Shown: positions 56,881-64,000 of the stretch, piece after piece
Position numbering within the stretch: the stretch's first letter is position 1
Layout: each line of letters opens with the position of its first letter
Assembly (NCBI GenBank): GCA_900540805.1
Contig: UQHL01000004.1
Span: 62,001 to 126,000, forward strand
Direction of reading: 5' to 3'
DNA length: 64,000 nt
From: an uncultured Eubacteriales bacterium
GTDB lineage: Bacteria; Bacillota; Clostridia; Christensenellales; Borkfalkiaceae
The notes under the pieces: model-generated
Database searches by the model: none
Seen by the model: the letters and a program-made list of their open reading frames with translations, nothing else
What the model was told of the DNA's origin: nothing
Position numbers and translations under genes: made by a program

Positions 56881-58656
56881 TCAGCGTCTGAATTTTTTCA
56901 TTCTTTTCAGCTTTCTGCGCTCCTTGCGGGAAAGCGTTTTGTGATAGGGCTCTGCCTCGCCGTCGGTTTCGTCTTCTGCGCCGACGTCTTCCGCTTCCGC
57001 GTTTTCCGTTTCGCCGTCGGAAGCGTTTTCTTCTCCCTCCTCCGAAATTTCCGATTTCGTTTCCGCAAGCGCAATTTCTTCCTCGGATTGGGCTACGGGC
57101 TCCTCCATGACGGCTTCGGCCGTCGTTTCTTCAAGGGTGCCTTCTTCGGGCGCAATTTCCTCGGAAACTGTTTCTTCGGCGTTATTTTCTTCGGACGCGG
57201 ATTCTTCGGGAATTACTTTCTCGGACGAAACAACTTCTTCCGAAACGGCCTCTTCCGTTTCGGAAACGGGCTCTTCGCAAACCGCCTCTTCCTCAAACAG
57301 CTCCTCCAACGGTTCTTCCTCCGCGGCGAGATCTTCCGCGATATCCTCCGCGGCAAGCTCGATTTCCGTCTCATTTACGGAAAGCGCATCGCCGTTCGGT
57401 GCGGACAGTTCTTCCTCGGCCTCTTCCGCCGTCTCCACGGGAGCGTAAGGCTCCTCCGCCGCGGCTGTTTCCGTCTCTTCCTCGACAAGCGTTTCTTCCG
57501 TTTCTGCGGCTTGGGAAAGTTCCTCTGCGACGGGACATTCTTCGCTTTCGCAGGCTTCTTCTGTTTCCGTTGCGGCGGGAGGACAGAAAAACTTATTCGC
57601 CTCCTCGTTCAACTCGGGAGAGGTTATTTTGCAGCATTGATCGGCATAATAAAGCCCCGCGGCGCGCAGTTTCTCGGTTTCAACGTCGAGACAGGGCTGA
57701 CCGCCGCCCGACACGCACCCGTCGGGACAAGCCGTCACTTCCACAAAGTCGTATTTCGCTTCGCCCGCGGCAATTTTCTCCGCCAGCTCGCCCGCGGCCT
57801 TTAAGCCGTAAACCACCGCGATTTTCGCCCTCGTCTCCCCGACGGAGATCTCCGCTTCGCGCAGTTCCTTCGGGCCGCGGATGCCGCTGTAACGGAGCTT
57901 CGCCAGCGCGTCCTCCGATTTATCGTCCGACAGCCGCCGCGCCGCCGCTTCCGCCACGCCGCCCGATACGCCCGTGAGAATGCCCGCGCCCGTATAATGT
58001 CCGAAAGGCTCGTCGGGAGCCTCCGCGGCGAGAAGACGCAGATTGAGTTCCGCTTTTTTGAACATTTCCGCAAGCTCGTCCGTCGTGAGCACGAGATCGA
58101 CGGCAGGCGCGCCGTCGGAGGGAATTTCTTCACACTTTTCCGCCGCGCAGGGCATCAGCGCGATCACTTTCGTCTCTTTACCGTCCCCCAGCGCGTCGAA
58201 ATGCGCTTTAAGCGCTTCTCCGAACGTACGCATGGGAGAGAGGCAAGACGAAAACGCCGCGGCGAGATCGGGATATTTACGCTGAACATAATGTACCCAA
58301 GCGGGACAGAAGGAGGAAAACAAGGGCAGATTTTCGCCCGTTTCCAGCCTTTCCTTCAGCTCGTCCGCTTCCCGCGCGACGAGGAAATCCGCGGCGAACG
58401 CTCCGTCCGCCACGATATCCGCACCCAGCGTTTTGAGCCCCGCAACGATTTTTCCCATTGCGTTTTCTCCGCGCGCCATGCCGAATTTTTCGCCCAAAGC
58501 CACGCGGACGGCGGGCGCCACCTCGACGACCACGCGGGTCGTCTCTTTGTCCGATTGGAAAATCTCCCGCGCCTTGTCCGTTTCGTCCTTAATCGTCACG
58601 GCTCCCGTCGGGCAGACCGCCTCGCAGGTATCGCCGTCAATCACTATGTAACTCAC
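56881..58656 (-). CDS. Divergent [FeFe]-hydrogenase-like protein with acidic tail
   Basis: A 591-residue protein. Residues 5-20 keep half a ferredoxin motif (Cys11, Cys15; the first two Cys are Val and Gly). The H-cluster domain keeps all four Cys ligands in SSFCPAW (Cys117), MPCAAEKCE (Cys170) and ACPDGC (Cys310, Cys314), but the proton-relay Cys is Phe116, the usual Lys is Glu173, and Met is Thr308. From about residue 351 comes a Glu-rich tail of some 240 residues with repeats like EEAVSEEVVSSEKVIPEE, ending in a basic patch (SRKERRKLKRMKKFRR). This fits a sensory-type (HydS-like) protein rather than an H2-producing enzyme. GTG 58656 was chosen because AAGGAGG lies upstream. Confidence 0.8.
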   Translation of the reverse strand: MSYIVIDGDTCEAVCPTGAVTIKDETDKAREIFQSDKETTRVVVEVAPAVRVALGEKFGMARGENAMGKIVAGLKTLGADIVADGAFAADFLVAREADELKERLETGENLPLFSSFCPAWVHYVQRKYPDLAAAFSSCLSPMRTFGEALKAHFDALGDGKETKVIALMPCAAEKCEEIPSDGAPAVDLVLTTDELAEMFKKAELNLRLLAAEAPDEPFGHYTGAGILTGVSGGVAEAAARRLSDDKSEDALAKLRYSGIRGPKELREAEISVGETRAKIAVVYGLKAAGELAEKIAAGEAKYDFVEVTACPDGCVSGGGQPCLDVETEKLRAAGLYYADQCCKITSPELNEEANKFFCPPAATETEEACESEECPVAEELSQAAETEETLVEEETETAAAEEPYAPVETAEEAEEELSAPNGDALSVNETEIELAAEDIAEDLAAEEEPLEELFEEEAVCEEPVSETEEAVSEEVVSSEKVIPEESASEENNAEETVSEEIAPEEGTLEETTAEAVMEEPVAQSEEEIALAETKSEISEEGEENASDGETENAEAEDVGAEDETDGEAEPYHKTLSRKERRKLKRMKKFRR

Positions 58657-58750
58657 CTTTCCTGAATCCTCCTTAACGTTATACGGAAGTTTTGAAACGC
58701 CAGAAAGCCAAAACCTCACGTTCCGATTTTACGCAATGCTTGAATAGGGC

Positions 58751-58791
58751 GCGGAAATGCCTGTAAATACTCCGTGCTTACGCATTTCCGC
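58751..58791 (-). ncRNA. Conserved 41-nt 5'-leader hairpin, copy 2
   Basis: Perfect 10-bp outer stem GCGGAAATGC/GCATTTCCGC, inner GTAA/TTAC with a two-base bulge and an 11-base loop. It begins four bases after the -10 box, exactly as in copy 1 (52913, plus strand). About 14 more bases after the hairpin are also nearly the same in both copies. The leader continues about 95 bases to the GTG at 58656. Confidence 0.65.
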
Positions 58792-58795
58792 TTCT

Positions 58796-58824
58796 ATTAT
58801 AAAATCATTATACCATAACGACAA
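58796..58824 (-). promoter_or_regulatory. Promoter of leader hairpin copy 2
   Basis: Minus strand TTGTCG (58819-58824), 17-bp spacer, TATAAT (58796-58801). A second TATAAT lies within the spacer. Confidence 0.75.
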
Positions 58825-58902
58825 AGTTTTTTCAATAGCCTGTCGAAAAATTTTTTGGGTTTTTTTAACTTTTTTCCGCATAAATCCACGGCGAAGAAAC
58901 GC

Positions 58903-59529
58903 TTACAGCCTTTTTACGGCCTCTTTCACCTCGGATATGCTCTTTACCGTCGCCGCGGGATTTTCCGCTGTCCCAAACCCGTAGGCGGCCCAGATAAAAG
59001 GAATGCCCGCCTTTTTGCAGGCCGTCTCGTCCATGCGGGTATCGCCGACATAGACGGAGTTTTTAAGTCCGTTCTTTTTCATGAGCGTCAGAAGGTTGTC
59101 CCCCTTGCCCTGTCCCGTCATGCCCGCGCATAAAAAATCCCCGACAAACGCGCCCATTCCCGTACTGCTCAGCAAAGCCTCGATATAACCGCACTCGCAG
59201 TTGCTGACGATATATATGCCGTAATTCGAAGACAGCTCCTCTATCGTCTCCTTTACCATGGGATACAGCTTACCGCCCTCGCGCTGTAAAAGAGCGTTTT
59301 GCGTGGTAAGGCAATCGTCGATAATCTCTTTCTTTTCCTGCGGCGGGGTATCGGAAAAAATTTTTTCTTCTATCTCCTCGAGGGTCATTCCCATACACTC
59401 GCTCACTTCTTTTTCGGAAAAGCGGCGGGTCAGGCCGCGACGTTCATAGACGATATTCCAAGCCCTTGCGACGACCTCCGCCGAATCCCACAACGTGCCG
59501 TCCACGTCGAAAATAATATTTTCCGTCAT
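58903..59529 (-). CDS. HAD-superfamily phosphatase, phosphoglycolate phosphatase-like
   Basis: A 208-residue hydrolase. Motif I FDVDGTLWDS (nucleophile Asp, about residue 8), motif II YIVSNCE, motif III Lys in GQGKGDN, and motif IV YVGDTRMDETACKKAG are complete. The helical cap between motifs I and II (about residues 17-85) is of the Gph/PGMB type. Substrate unknown. Its ATG overlaps the trmB stop (ATGA), so it is the last gene of the dut-trmB unit. Confidence 0.9.
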   Translation of the reverse strand: MTENIIFDVDGTLWDSAEVVARAWNIVYERRGLTRRFSEKEVSECMGMTLEEIEEKIFSDTPPQEKKEIIDDCLTTQNALLQREGGKLYPMVKETIEELSSNYGIYIVSNCECGYIEALLSSTGMGAFVGDFLCAGMTGQGKGDNLLTLMKKNGLKNSVYVGDTRMDETACKKAGIPFIWAAYGFGTAENPAATVKSISEVKEAVKRL

Positions 59530-60248
59530 TGGTCCCTTAACCCTTCCTTTTTCACCGCTCCGTCCCCGAACACAGCTTCGACAAAATAGATCGGCAGCCC
59601 CGCCGCCGCGAATTTGCTTTCGTATTCGGTGACGATGTTCTCCTCGGGCTTTCCGTCACGATGCAGATCATAGGAAATGTCTTTGAGGCGAAAGCCGCAC
59701 GCGCGGTATTCCTCCAAAGAAAATTCGAAAAAATCCTTATTGTCCGTCTTTTGCAGAATATGCCCGCCTTTTTTCAGTAATTTCTTATATATTTCCAAAA
59801 AATTGCGGTGGGTCAGCCGCTGCGTCGCATAGCCCAGCTTGGGAAGCGGCGTCGAAAAGTTGAGGTATATCGCTTCGAGGGAATTTTCGGGGATATAACA
59901 GGGCAGGCATTCGGCGCGGATATTGAGAAAACGGACGTTTCCCAGCCCCAGCTTTTTTACTTCCTCCATGGGCGTCAACACGACGTTGCTCATTTTCTCC
60001 AGCGCCAGATAATTGACGCCTTTGTTCCGCGCGGCAAGCTCGCAGATAAAGCCGCCTTTGCCGCAGCCGATTTCCAGCTCCACAGGACGATTATTTCCGA
60101 ATACTTTTGAAAAATCGACGAGGTCGCGGTAGTTTTCCGCCGCCTCTTTCATGTTGAGTATGCCCCCCGCCCCGCGCGCCAGAAGCAGGTCTTTGCAGGC
60201 GTCCATCCGCGTTTCGAAGTTGCGTTTTTTTCTCATTCTCATGGACAT
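59526..60248 (-). CDS. trmB: tRNA (guanine-N7-)-methyltransferase
   Basis: A 240-residue SAM-dependent enzyme that makes m7G46 in tRNA. The SAM site is VELEIGCGKGGFICELA (about residues 55-71) and the family's NFSDPWPK motif appears as NFSTPLPK (about residues 130-137), followed by QRLTHRNFLEIYKKLLKKGG. The Asp and Trp of the motif are changed to Thr and Leu, and the usual KKRHxKR run is LGYATQR. This variation is known in parts of the family but touches substrate residues. It is 15 bases after dut. Confidence 0.9.
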   Translation of the reverse strand: MSMRMRKKRNFETRMDACKDLLLARGAGGILNMKEAAENYRDLVDFSKVFGNNRPVELEIGCGKGGFICELAARNKGVNYLALEKMSNVVLTPMEEVKKLGLGNVRFLNIRAECLPCYIPENSLEAIYLNFSTPLPKLGYATQRLTHRNFLEIYKKLLKKGGHILQKTDNKDFFEFSLEEYRACGFRLKDISYDLHRDGKPEENIVTEYESKFAAAGLPIYFVEAVFGDGAVKKEGLRDQ

Positions 60249-60262
60249 ACGCGGCCCGCCTT

Positions 60263-60703
60263 TTACGCCTTGCCCGTACTGCCGAAGCCGCCGCTGCCGC
60301 GCACGGTGTCCGACAGCTCGTCCGCCTCTTCAAATTCCGCTTTGAGAAAAGGCGCGATCACCAGCTGTGCGATGCGTTCGCCGCAATCGATCTTCTGCGC
60401 TTGAGTCGAATGGTTGTGCAGCGCCACGAGGATTTCCCCGCGGTAATCGGCGTCGATGACCCCGACCTTGTTGGCGGGAGCCAGCCCCCGCTTGGAGGCG
60501 AGGCCGCTTCGCGCATACACCAGGCCCGCAAACCCTTCGGGAATCTCCATGGAAAGCCCCGTATGAATCAGCCGCGTTTCCCCGGGCGCAAAGACGACCT
60601 CCCCGTCCGTCACCGCGTACAGATCGGCCCCCGCCGCATAAGCGGAACCGTATTTGGGAAGAACCGCGCGTTCGTCCAGCTTTTTCACCGATATCGTAGG
60701 CAT
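60263..60703 (-). CDS. dut: dUTP diphosphatase
   Basis: A 146-residue trimeric dUTPase that keeps uracil out of DNA. The five motifs are present: YAAGADLYA (1), ARSGLASKRGL (2), GVIDADYRGEILVALHNH (3), GERIAQLVIAPFLKAEF (4) and RGSGGFGSTG (5, C-terminal arm). Length is normal. GGGAG precedes the ATG. Confidence 0.97.
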   Translation of the reverse strand: MPTISVKKLDERAVLPKYGSAYAAGADLYAVTDGEVVFAPGETRLIHTGLSMEIPEGFAGLVYARSGLASKRGLAPANKVGVIDADYRGEILVALHNHSTQAQKIDCGERIAQLVIAPFLKAEFEEADELSDTVRGSGGFGSTGKA

Positions 60704-60739
60704 AATTTTTTTCTCCCGTAAATTTTTTCTTCGGGATTT

Positions 60740-60768
60740 ATTATACCAAAAAACGCGCGAAAAAGCAA
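60740..60768 (-). promoter_or_regulatory. Promoter of the dut-trmB-HAD unit
   Basis: Minus strand TTGCTT (60763-60768), 17-bp spacer ending in TGG, TATAAT (60740-60745). Confidence 0.8.
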
Positions 60769-60807
60769 ACGAAAGAGAGGCGCCGTTTTAAGTAAAATTA
60801 TGTTTCG

Positions 60808-61563
60808 TCATCCCAAAGCCGTATCGAGAAACATCATCAGCGCAAAGCCCAGCATCAGCCCGATAAGCGCCAGCGGTTTGTTTTCGGAAAAGCTTTCCGG
60901 AATAAGTTCCGCCGCGGTCACCGCGACCATCGCCCCCGCCGCAAACGCCAGTGCCCAGGGCATCAGGCTGGAAATAAACGTCGCAGCCACGGCGCCAAGC
61001 ACCGCCGCGGGAATTTCCACCGCACCCGAAAGCGAGGAGAGAAAAAAGCTCTTTTTGCGGCTCATGCCGCGGGCGCGCAAAGGACAGGCGACGCACAGCC
61101 CTTCGGGCACGTTCTGCACGCCGATCCCCAACGCCAGCATGAGGGCGGGAAGAAATCCGCCGCCCGCAAACGCCACGCCGACGGCCATGCCCTCGGGAAT
61201 ATTATGCAGCGTCACCGCCGCATATAAAAGTCGGCTTTTCCGATCCCCCTTCTCGGACATGCGCGCGGAACGGGCGAACAAGCGGTCGGTAAGAATGATC
61301 ACTCCCCCGCCGATACAAAAACCCAGCGTCACCGCGACGTAGGGAGGGATTGCGCAAGGATACTCAAACGCGGGGCTCAACAGCGAAAAGAAGGAGGCCG
61401 CCAGCATGATTCCCGCGGCGGAGCTCTCCGCGATCACCGAAAAGCTCTTTTTAGGCTTATCGGTAAAAAAAATCACAAACGCGCCCGCAGTCGTCATCAG
61501 ACAGGTGAACAGCGAGGCGATCGTCGCCTGCCAGACAGGCGAAAGGTTCTGCAAAAAATTCAT
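60808..61563 (-). CDS. ZIP-family metal transporter
   Basis: A 251-residue membrane protein with eight predicted helices that imports zinc or related divalent metals. Helix 4 holds the metal site AAVTLHNIPEGMAVGVAFAGG and helix 5 the paired site GIGVQNVPEGLCVACPL, the HNIPEG/xNxPEG pattern of the ZupT/GufA group. A short intracellular loop with RMSEKGDRKSR joins helices 3 and 4. An in-frame ATG at 61575 overlaps the AAGGA box, so 61563 is slightly preferred; the choice is uncertain. Confidence 0.92.
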   Translation of the reverse strand: MNFLQNLSPVWQATIASLFTCLMTTAGAFVIFFTDKPKKSFSVIAESSAAGIMLAASFFSLLSPAFEYPCAIPPYVAVTLGFCIGGGVIILTDRLFARSARMSEKGDRKSRLLYAAVTLHNIPEGMAVGVAFAGGGFLPALMLALGIGVQNVPEGLCVACPLRARGMSRKKSFFLSSLSGAVEIPAAVLGAVAATFISSLMPWALAFAAGAMVAVTAAELIPESFSENKPLALIGLMLGFALMMFLDTALG

Positions 61564-61757
61564 CGGTAAATTCATTCCTTTTTCATCTTGTCAGCGTCTG
61601 CCGCCTAAAAACGGCGGGGCATCGCTTATAAGCAGTATATTCCCCGCAGCGTTTTTTGTTTCCCGTATCTCCCTTGCCTTACTTTCATATCTTCCGCTTA
61701 TTTCCCCTGTCTGTTTTCGCTTTACCTCCTCTCTGTATTCCCGCTTTTTCCGCACGC

Positions 61758-61796
61758 AAAAACGCGCCCGCGGACCCGCCGCAGACGCGCTTTTTA
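61758..61796 (-). terminator. Terminator of trpS
   Basis: Minus-strand GCGCGTCTGCGGCGGGTCCGCGGGCGCGT-type stem followed by TTTTTGCG; 10 bases after the trpS stop. The stretch 61564-61757 carries no gene that I can support. Confidence 0.8.
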
Positions 61797-61805
61797 TTTT
61801 GCCTT

Positions 61806-62864
61806 TTATACGTTTTCCCGATCGGAAAAATAGTCTATCTTCATCGCCTTTTTCACGTTTGCCAGGGTATCCGCCGCCACGGCGCGCGCTTCCCTGCTCC
61901 CCTCGTACAGAATATCCCACACCGCGGGAATATCCTCCGCCAGCTTTTCGCGGCGCAAACGGATAGGCTCCAGCGTTTCCTGCAAAACGGCGTTGAGAAA
62001 CTTCTTCACCTTCATGTCGCCCAACCCGCCCCGCTCGTAATGCGCTTTCATTTCCGCAAGGCAGGCGTAATCGGGCAGATAGCGCCCGAAATGCTCGTCG
62101 CGGCAGAAGGCGTCGAGATAGATAAACGTCGGATTGTGCTGCGTATCTCCGGGGTCCGTCACCTTGAGGTGATTGGGATCGGTGTACATGCCCATGACCT
62201 TGCGCTTGATTTCGTCCGCGGAATCGGATAAATAAATACAGTTGCCCAGCGATTTGCTCATCTTCGCCATGCCGTCCGTTCCGGGCAGGCGCAGGCAGGA
62301 TTTGTTTTCGGGCAATACCGCTTTCGGTTCCGTCAGCGTTTCTCCGTAAAGTCCGTTGAAGCTCCTCACAATCTCCCGGGCCTGCTCCAGCATGGGCAGC
62401 TGGTCTTCGCCCACGGGCACCGTGTCCGCCTTAAACGCCGTAATGTCCGCCGTCTGCGAAACGGGATACGTCAAAAAGCCCATGGGCAGGGACAGCTCGA
62501 AGTTTTTCTGCTTGATCTCCGCCTTTACCGTCGGATTGCGTTCCAGCCGTGCCAGCGTGACGAGGTTCATATAATAAAACGTCAGCTCGGTCAGTTCCGA
62601 CACGTAGGACTGTACGAAAACGGTGGATTTTTTTGGATCGATGCCGCAGGCAAGATAATCCAGCGCAACCTCGGTGATGTTGGCGCGTACCTTTTCGGGG
62701 GAGTCGAAATTATCCGTCAGCGCCTGCGCGTCCGCGATCATAATATAAATTTTTTCAAATTTTCCGCTGTTTTGCAGCTCCACCCGACGCTTCAGCGAGC
62801 CGACGTAATGCCCGATATGCAGTTTTCCCGTAGGGCGGTCGCCCGTCAGAATGATATTTTTCAT
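61806..62864 (-). CDS. trpS: Tryptophanyl-tRNA synthetase
   Basis: A 352-residue class I synthetase. GDRPTGKLHIGHYVGSL (HIGH motif at about residues 16-19), ADAQALTDN, the tryptophan pocket region YPVSQTADITAFKADTVPVGEDQLPMLEQAREIVRSFN, and KMSKS at 201-205 are complete. Length is usual. It has an extended -10 promoter; no T-box leader can fit in the short 40-base leader. Confidence 0.97.
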   Translation of the reverse strand: MKNIILTGDRPTGKLHIGHYVGSLKRRVELQNSGKFEKIYIMIADAQALTDNFDSPEKVRANITEVALDYLACGIDPKKSTVFVQSYVSELTELTFYYMNLVTLARLERNPTVKAEIKQKNFELSLPMGFLTYPVSQTADITAFKADTVPVGEDQLPMLEQAREIVRSFNGLYGETLTEPKAVLPENKSCLRLPGTDGMAKMSKSLGNCIYLSDSADEIKRKVMGMYTDPNHLKVTDPGDTQHNPTFIYLDAFCRDEHFGRYLPDYACLAEMKAHYERGGLGDMKVKKFLNAVLQETLEPIRLRREKLAEDIPAVWDILYEGSREARAVAADTLANVKKAMKIDYFSDRENV

Positions 62865-62904
62865 AAGAAAGGTCCTTCGTTTTTTTCCTTTTGGATATGA
62901 GGGG

Positions 62905-62934
62905 ATTATACCACGCGCGCGGCGCGGTTGTCAA
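62905..62934 (-). promoter_or_regulatory. Promoter of trpS
   Basis: Minus strand TTGACA (62929-62934), 18-bp GC-rich spacer ending TGG, TATAAT (62905-62910); an extended -10 type like that before rpsM. Confidence 0.85.
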
Positions 62935-62940
62935 GGGTTT

Positions 62941-63453
62941 TTATACGAAACCGCCCTCAACGACCCAAACGTAAAGCTGCAGCCTTATTCTGCCGCCATA
63001 GCTGATTCCGCCGCTGCCTTTTTGGAGAGTGTCTATATCCAGCAAATCGCTGTCCGTAAAAGCATATTCTCCCTTTTGCTGTAACGGCAAATTGTTTGTC
63101 TGACAGTCCGTCCAGCCTTCCTCCTCCCGTTCGCGGTAAAGGGGTTGCCCCGGCAAAAAGATGATGTCTTTTTGGGCGACTCCCCGATAGCAGGCCACCA
63201 CGTCGAGTTGGAGGATTCGGCCCGTATAAGCATATTCTATTTCTACCTTTCCCTCATTTTCAACGATTTCTTTCAAATCGTATTCCAAAAACGAACTTTT
63301 ATCCCGCAGCCAGGCGCCTCTGAAACACAACGTCCAACCGTCTAAATTTTCCTCTGAAAGTTTTGGCGCCTGAACGTTTCCCGAGGAGCACCCCGCGCAG
63401 CACAAAGCTGCGAAAACCGTGCACAAAGCGAGCAGAATCTTTTTTATTTTCAT
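62941..63453 (-). CDS. Small lipoprotein, function unknown
   Basis: A 170-residue lipoprotein (MKIKKILLALCTVFAALCCAGC, lipobox CAGC). The mature part is beta-rich (VEIEYAYTGRILQLDVVACYRG, GGRIRLQLYVWVVEG) without a recognised family. It follows the galM gene by 15 bases and may share its operon. Confidence 0.7.
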   Translation of the reverse strand: MKIKKILLALCTVFAALCCAGCSSGNVQAPKLSEENLDGWTLCFRGAWLRDKSSFLEYDLKEIVENEGKVEIEYAYTGRILQLDVVACYRGVAQKDIIFLPGQPLYREREEEGWTDCQTNNLPLQQKGEYAFTDSDLLDIDTLQKGSGGISYGGRIRLQLYVWVVEGGFV

Positions 63454-63468
63454 ATTTATTTTCCCTTT

Positions 63469-64000
63469 TCACCTGCGGACGCCGAACGCATAACGGGCGG
63501 CGAAGCGATACGTTTCTCCCGCGGGGAGTATCGACGAACCGTAAGCGGCGTACGCCTCCACGTTGACGTTGTTGGGGATCGCCTGCGTCTCGAGACAAAG
63601 GCCTCCGCAGCGGCCGTAACGGTGACCCTTTTTGCCCGTCTGATCGAGGCCGTTCCCCGCATAAAACTGCACGGCGGGCATATCCGTGTAGCATTTCATT
63701 TCAATGCCGCTCCTCGGGCTGTACAATACGCCGTAGGGCTTGGACTTGTCGCGCGCCTTATCGAATACAAAGCAATGGTCGTACCCCCCGCCGTAGGACA
63801 AATTGACCTCCGTCGTCCTCATGCCGTCGTCTTTCCCTACCGTTTTCGGCTTCGTGAAGTCGAACGGCGTACCCGCGACGGAGAGAAATTCGCCGTGAGG
63901 AATCAGCTCGTTGTCGGTCGGGGTGATATACGGCGCGTCGAGAAACAGCTCGTGATCGAGGATCGTGCAGCCGTCGCTTTCGCCGCTTAGATTGAAATAG
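63469..64000 (-). CDS. galM: Aldose 1-epimerase, N-terminus beyond the window
   Basis: The frame runs in from the right edge and ends at 63469, giving the last 177 residues. YFNLSG near the edge, HELFLDAPYITPTDNELIPHGEF (with the catalytic-site His region), PFDFTKPK, GGYDHCF, and the C-terminal MPAVQFYAGN with ETQAIPNNVN (catalytic Glu) identify galactose mutarotase. An ATG at 63822 exists inside, but the match continues upstream of it. It interconverts alpha and beta sugars. Confidence 0.93.
   Translation of the reverse strand, partial: YFNLSGESDGCTILDHELFLDAPYITPTDNELIPHGEFLSVAGTPFDFTKPKTVGKDDGMRTTEVNLSYGGGYDHCFVFDKARDKSKPYGVLYSPRSGIEMKCYTDMPAVQFYAGNGLDQTGKKGHRYGRCGGLCLETQAIPNNVNVEAYAAYGSSILPAGETYRFAARYAFGVRR

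Noticed and set aside
56725..56885. 51-codon frame after the hydrogenase-like gene, in the +1 frame, ending near EHTIVSE
   Set aside because: It has no ATG, GTG or TTG start and would need a +1 frameshift at the end of the acidic protein; no clear slippery site is seen.
52913..58791. The inverted pair of 41-nt hairpins as terminal repeats of a 5.8-kb mobile element
   Set aside because: No transposase or integrase lies between them, no target duplication is seen, and both copies have the same exact distance to a promoter, which a transposon end would not need.
62865..62940. T-box leader before trpS
   Set aside because: The promoter lies only about 40 bases before the ATG, which leaves no room for specifier and antiterminator stems.

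Overview
The window looks like a chromosomal piece of an anaerobic, Gram-positive-type bacterium of the class Clostridia, probably an uncultured gut lineage (Christensenellales-like is a guess from overall gene content, not a result). Supporting signs are the S10-spc-alpha ribosomal operon with adk-map-infA-rpmJ inside it, zinc-type S14, S4 and L36 proteins, many lipobox lipoproteins, strong GGAGG ribosome binding sites, TTGACA/TATAAT promoters, and [FeFe]-hydrogenase genes without respiratory genes.

Layout. 1-8.7 kb: the head module of a tailed phage on the minus strand (terminase large subunit, a likely small subunit, portal, scaffold, major capsid protein, connector, and a structural gene cut by the left edge), led by a phage-type regulator with an SOS-like box upstream. 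Two plus-strand exported proteins (7.3 and 8.9 kb) with a signal peptide, SH3-like region and C-terminal membrane anchor lie around it, both with a -10 box so close to the ATG that the mRNAs look leaderless. 11.4-13.5 kb: a small membrane protein and a lipoprotein. 13.6-29.6 kb: the full ribosomal protein operon from rpsJ to rplQ on the minus strand, with a second promoter before rpsM and an unusual three-hairpin gap before secY. 30-32.5 kb: two HTH regulators, a sirtuin and a DUF1858 protein. 32.8-36.4 kb: a catalytic [FeFe]-hydrogenase with a NuoF-stub/GltD-like flavoprotein partner. 36.6-43.3 kb: a lipoprotein, tRNA-Arg(ACG), and a sugar-oxidation cluster (ThuA-like, two Gfo/Idh/MocA dehydrogenases, two sugar isomerase-type TIM barrels) divergent from an AraC regulator. 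43.5-46.8 kb: an ECF sigma operon with an exported C39-like cysteine peptidase, a membrane anti-sigma-like protein and a BtrH-like protein. 47.3-52.8 kb: small membrane proteins, a lysophospholipase-like hydrolase, a lipoprotein, glmM and a degenerate GlmU-like protein. 53-58.7 kb: a BspA-like lipoprotein, an ABC importer, a TM1266-type hydrogenase regulator and a divergent hydrogenase-like protein with a long acidic tail. 58.9-64 kb: housekeeping genes (HAD phosphatase, trmB, dut, ZIP transporter, trpS), a lipoprotein and a galM cut by the right edge.

The most interesting signal is a near-identical 41-nt hairpin at 52913-52953 (plus) and 58751-58791 (minus). Each copy starts four bases after a TATAAT box with a 17-bp spacer, so it should form the 5' end of two unrelated mRNAs, one of them for the divergent hydrogenase-like protein. 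Close by, the TM1266 regulator gene has its ribosome binding site locked in a terminator-like hairpin. Together these suggest an RNA-level control circuit around the sensory-type hydrogenase that I cannot match to a known element.
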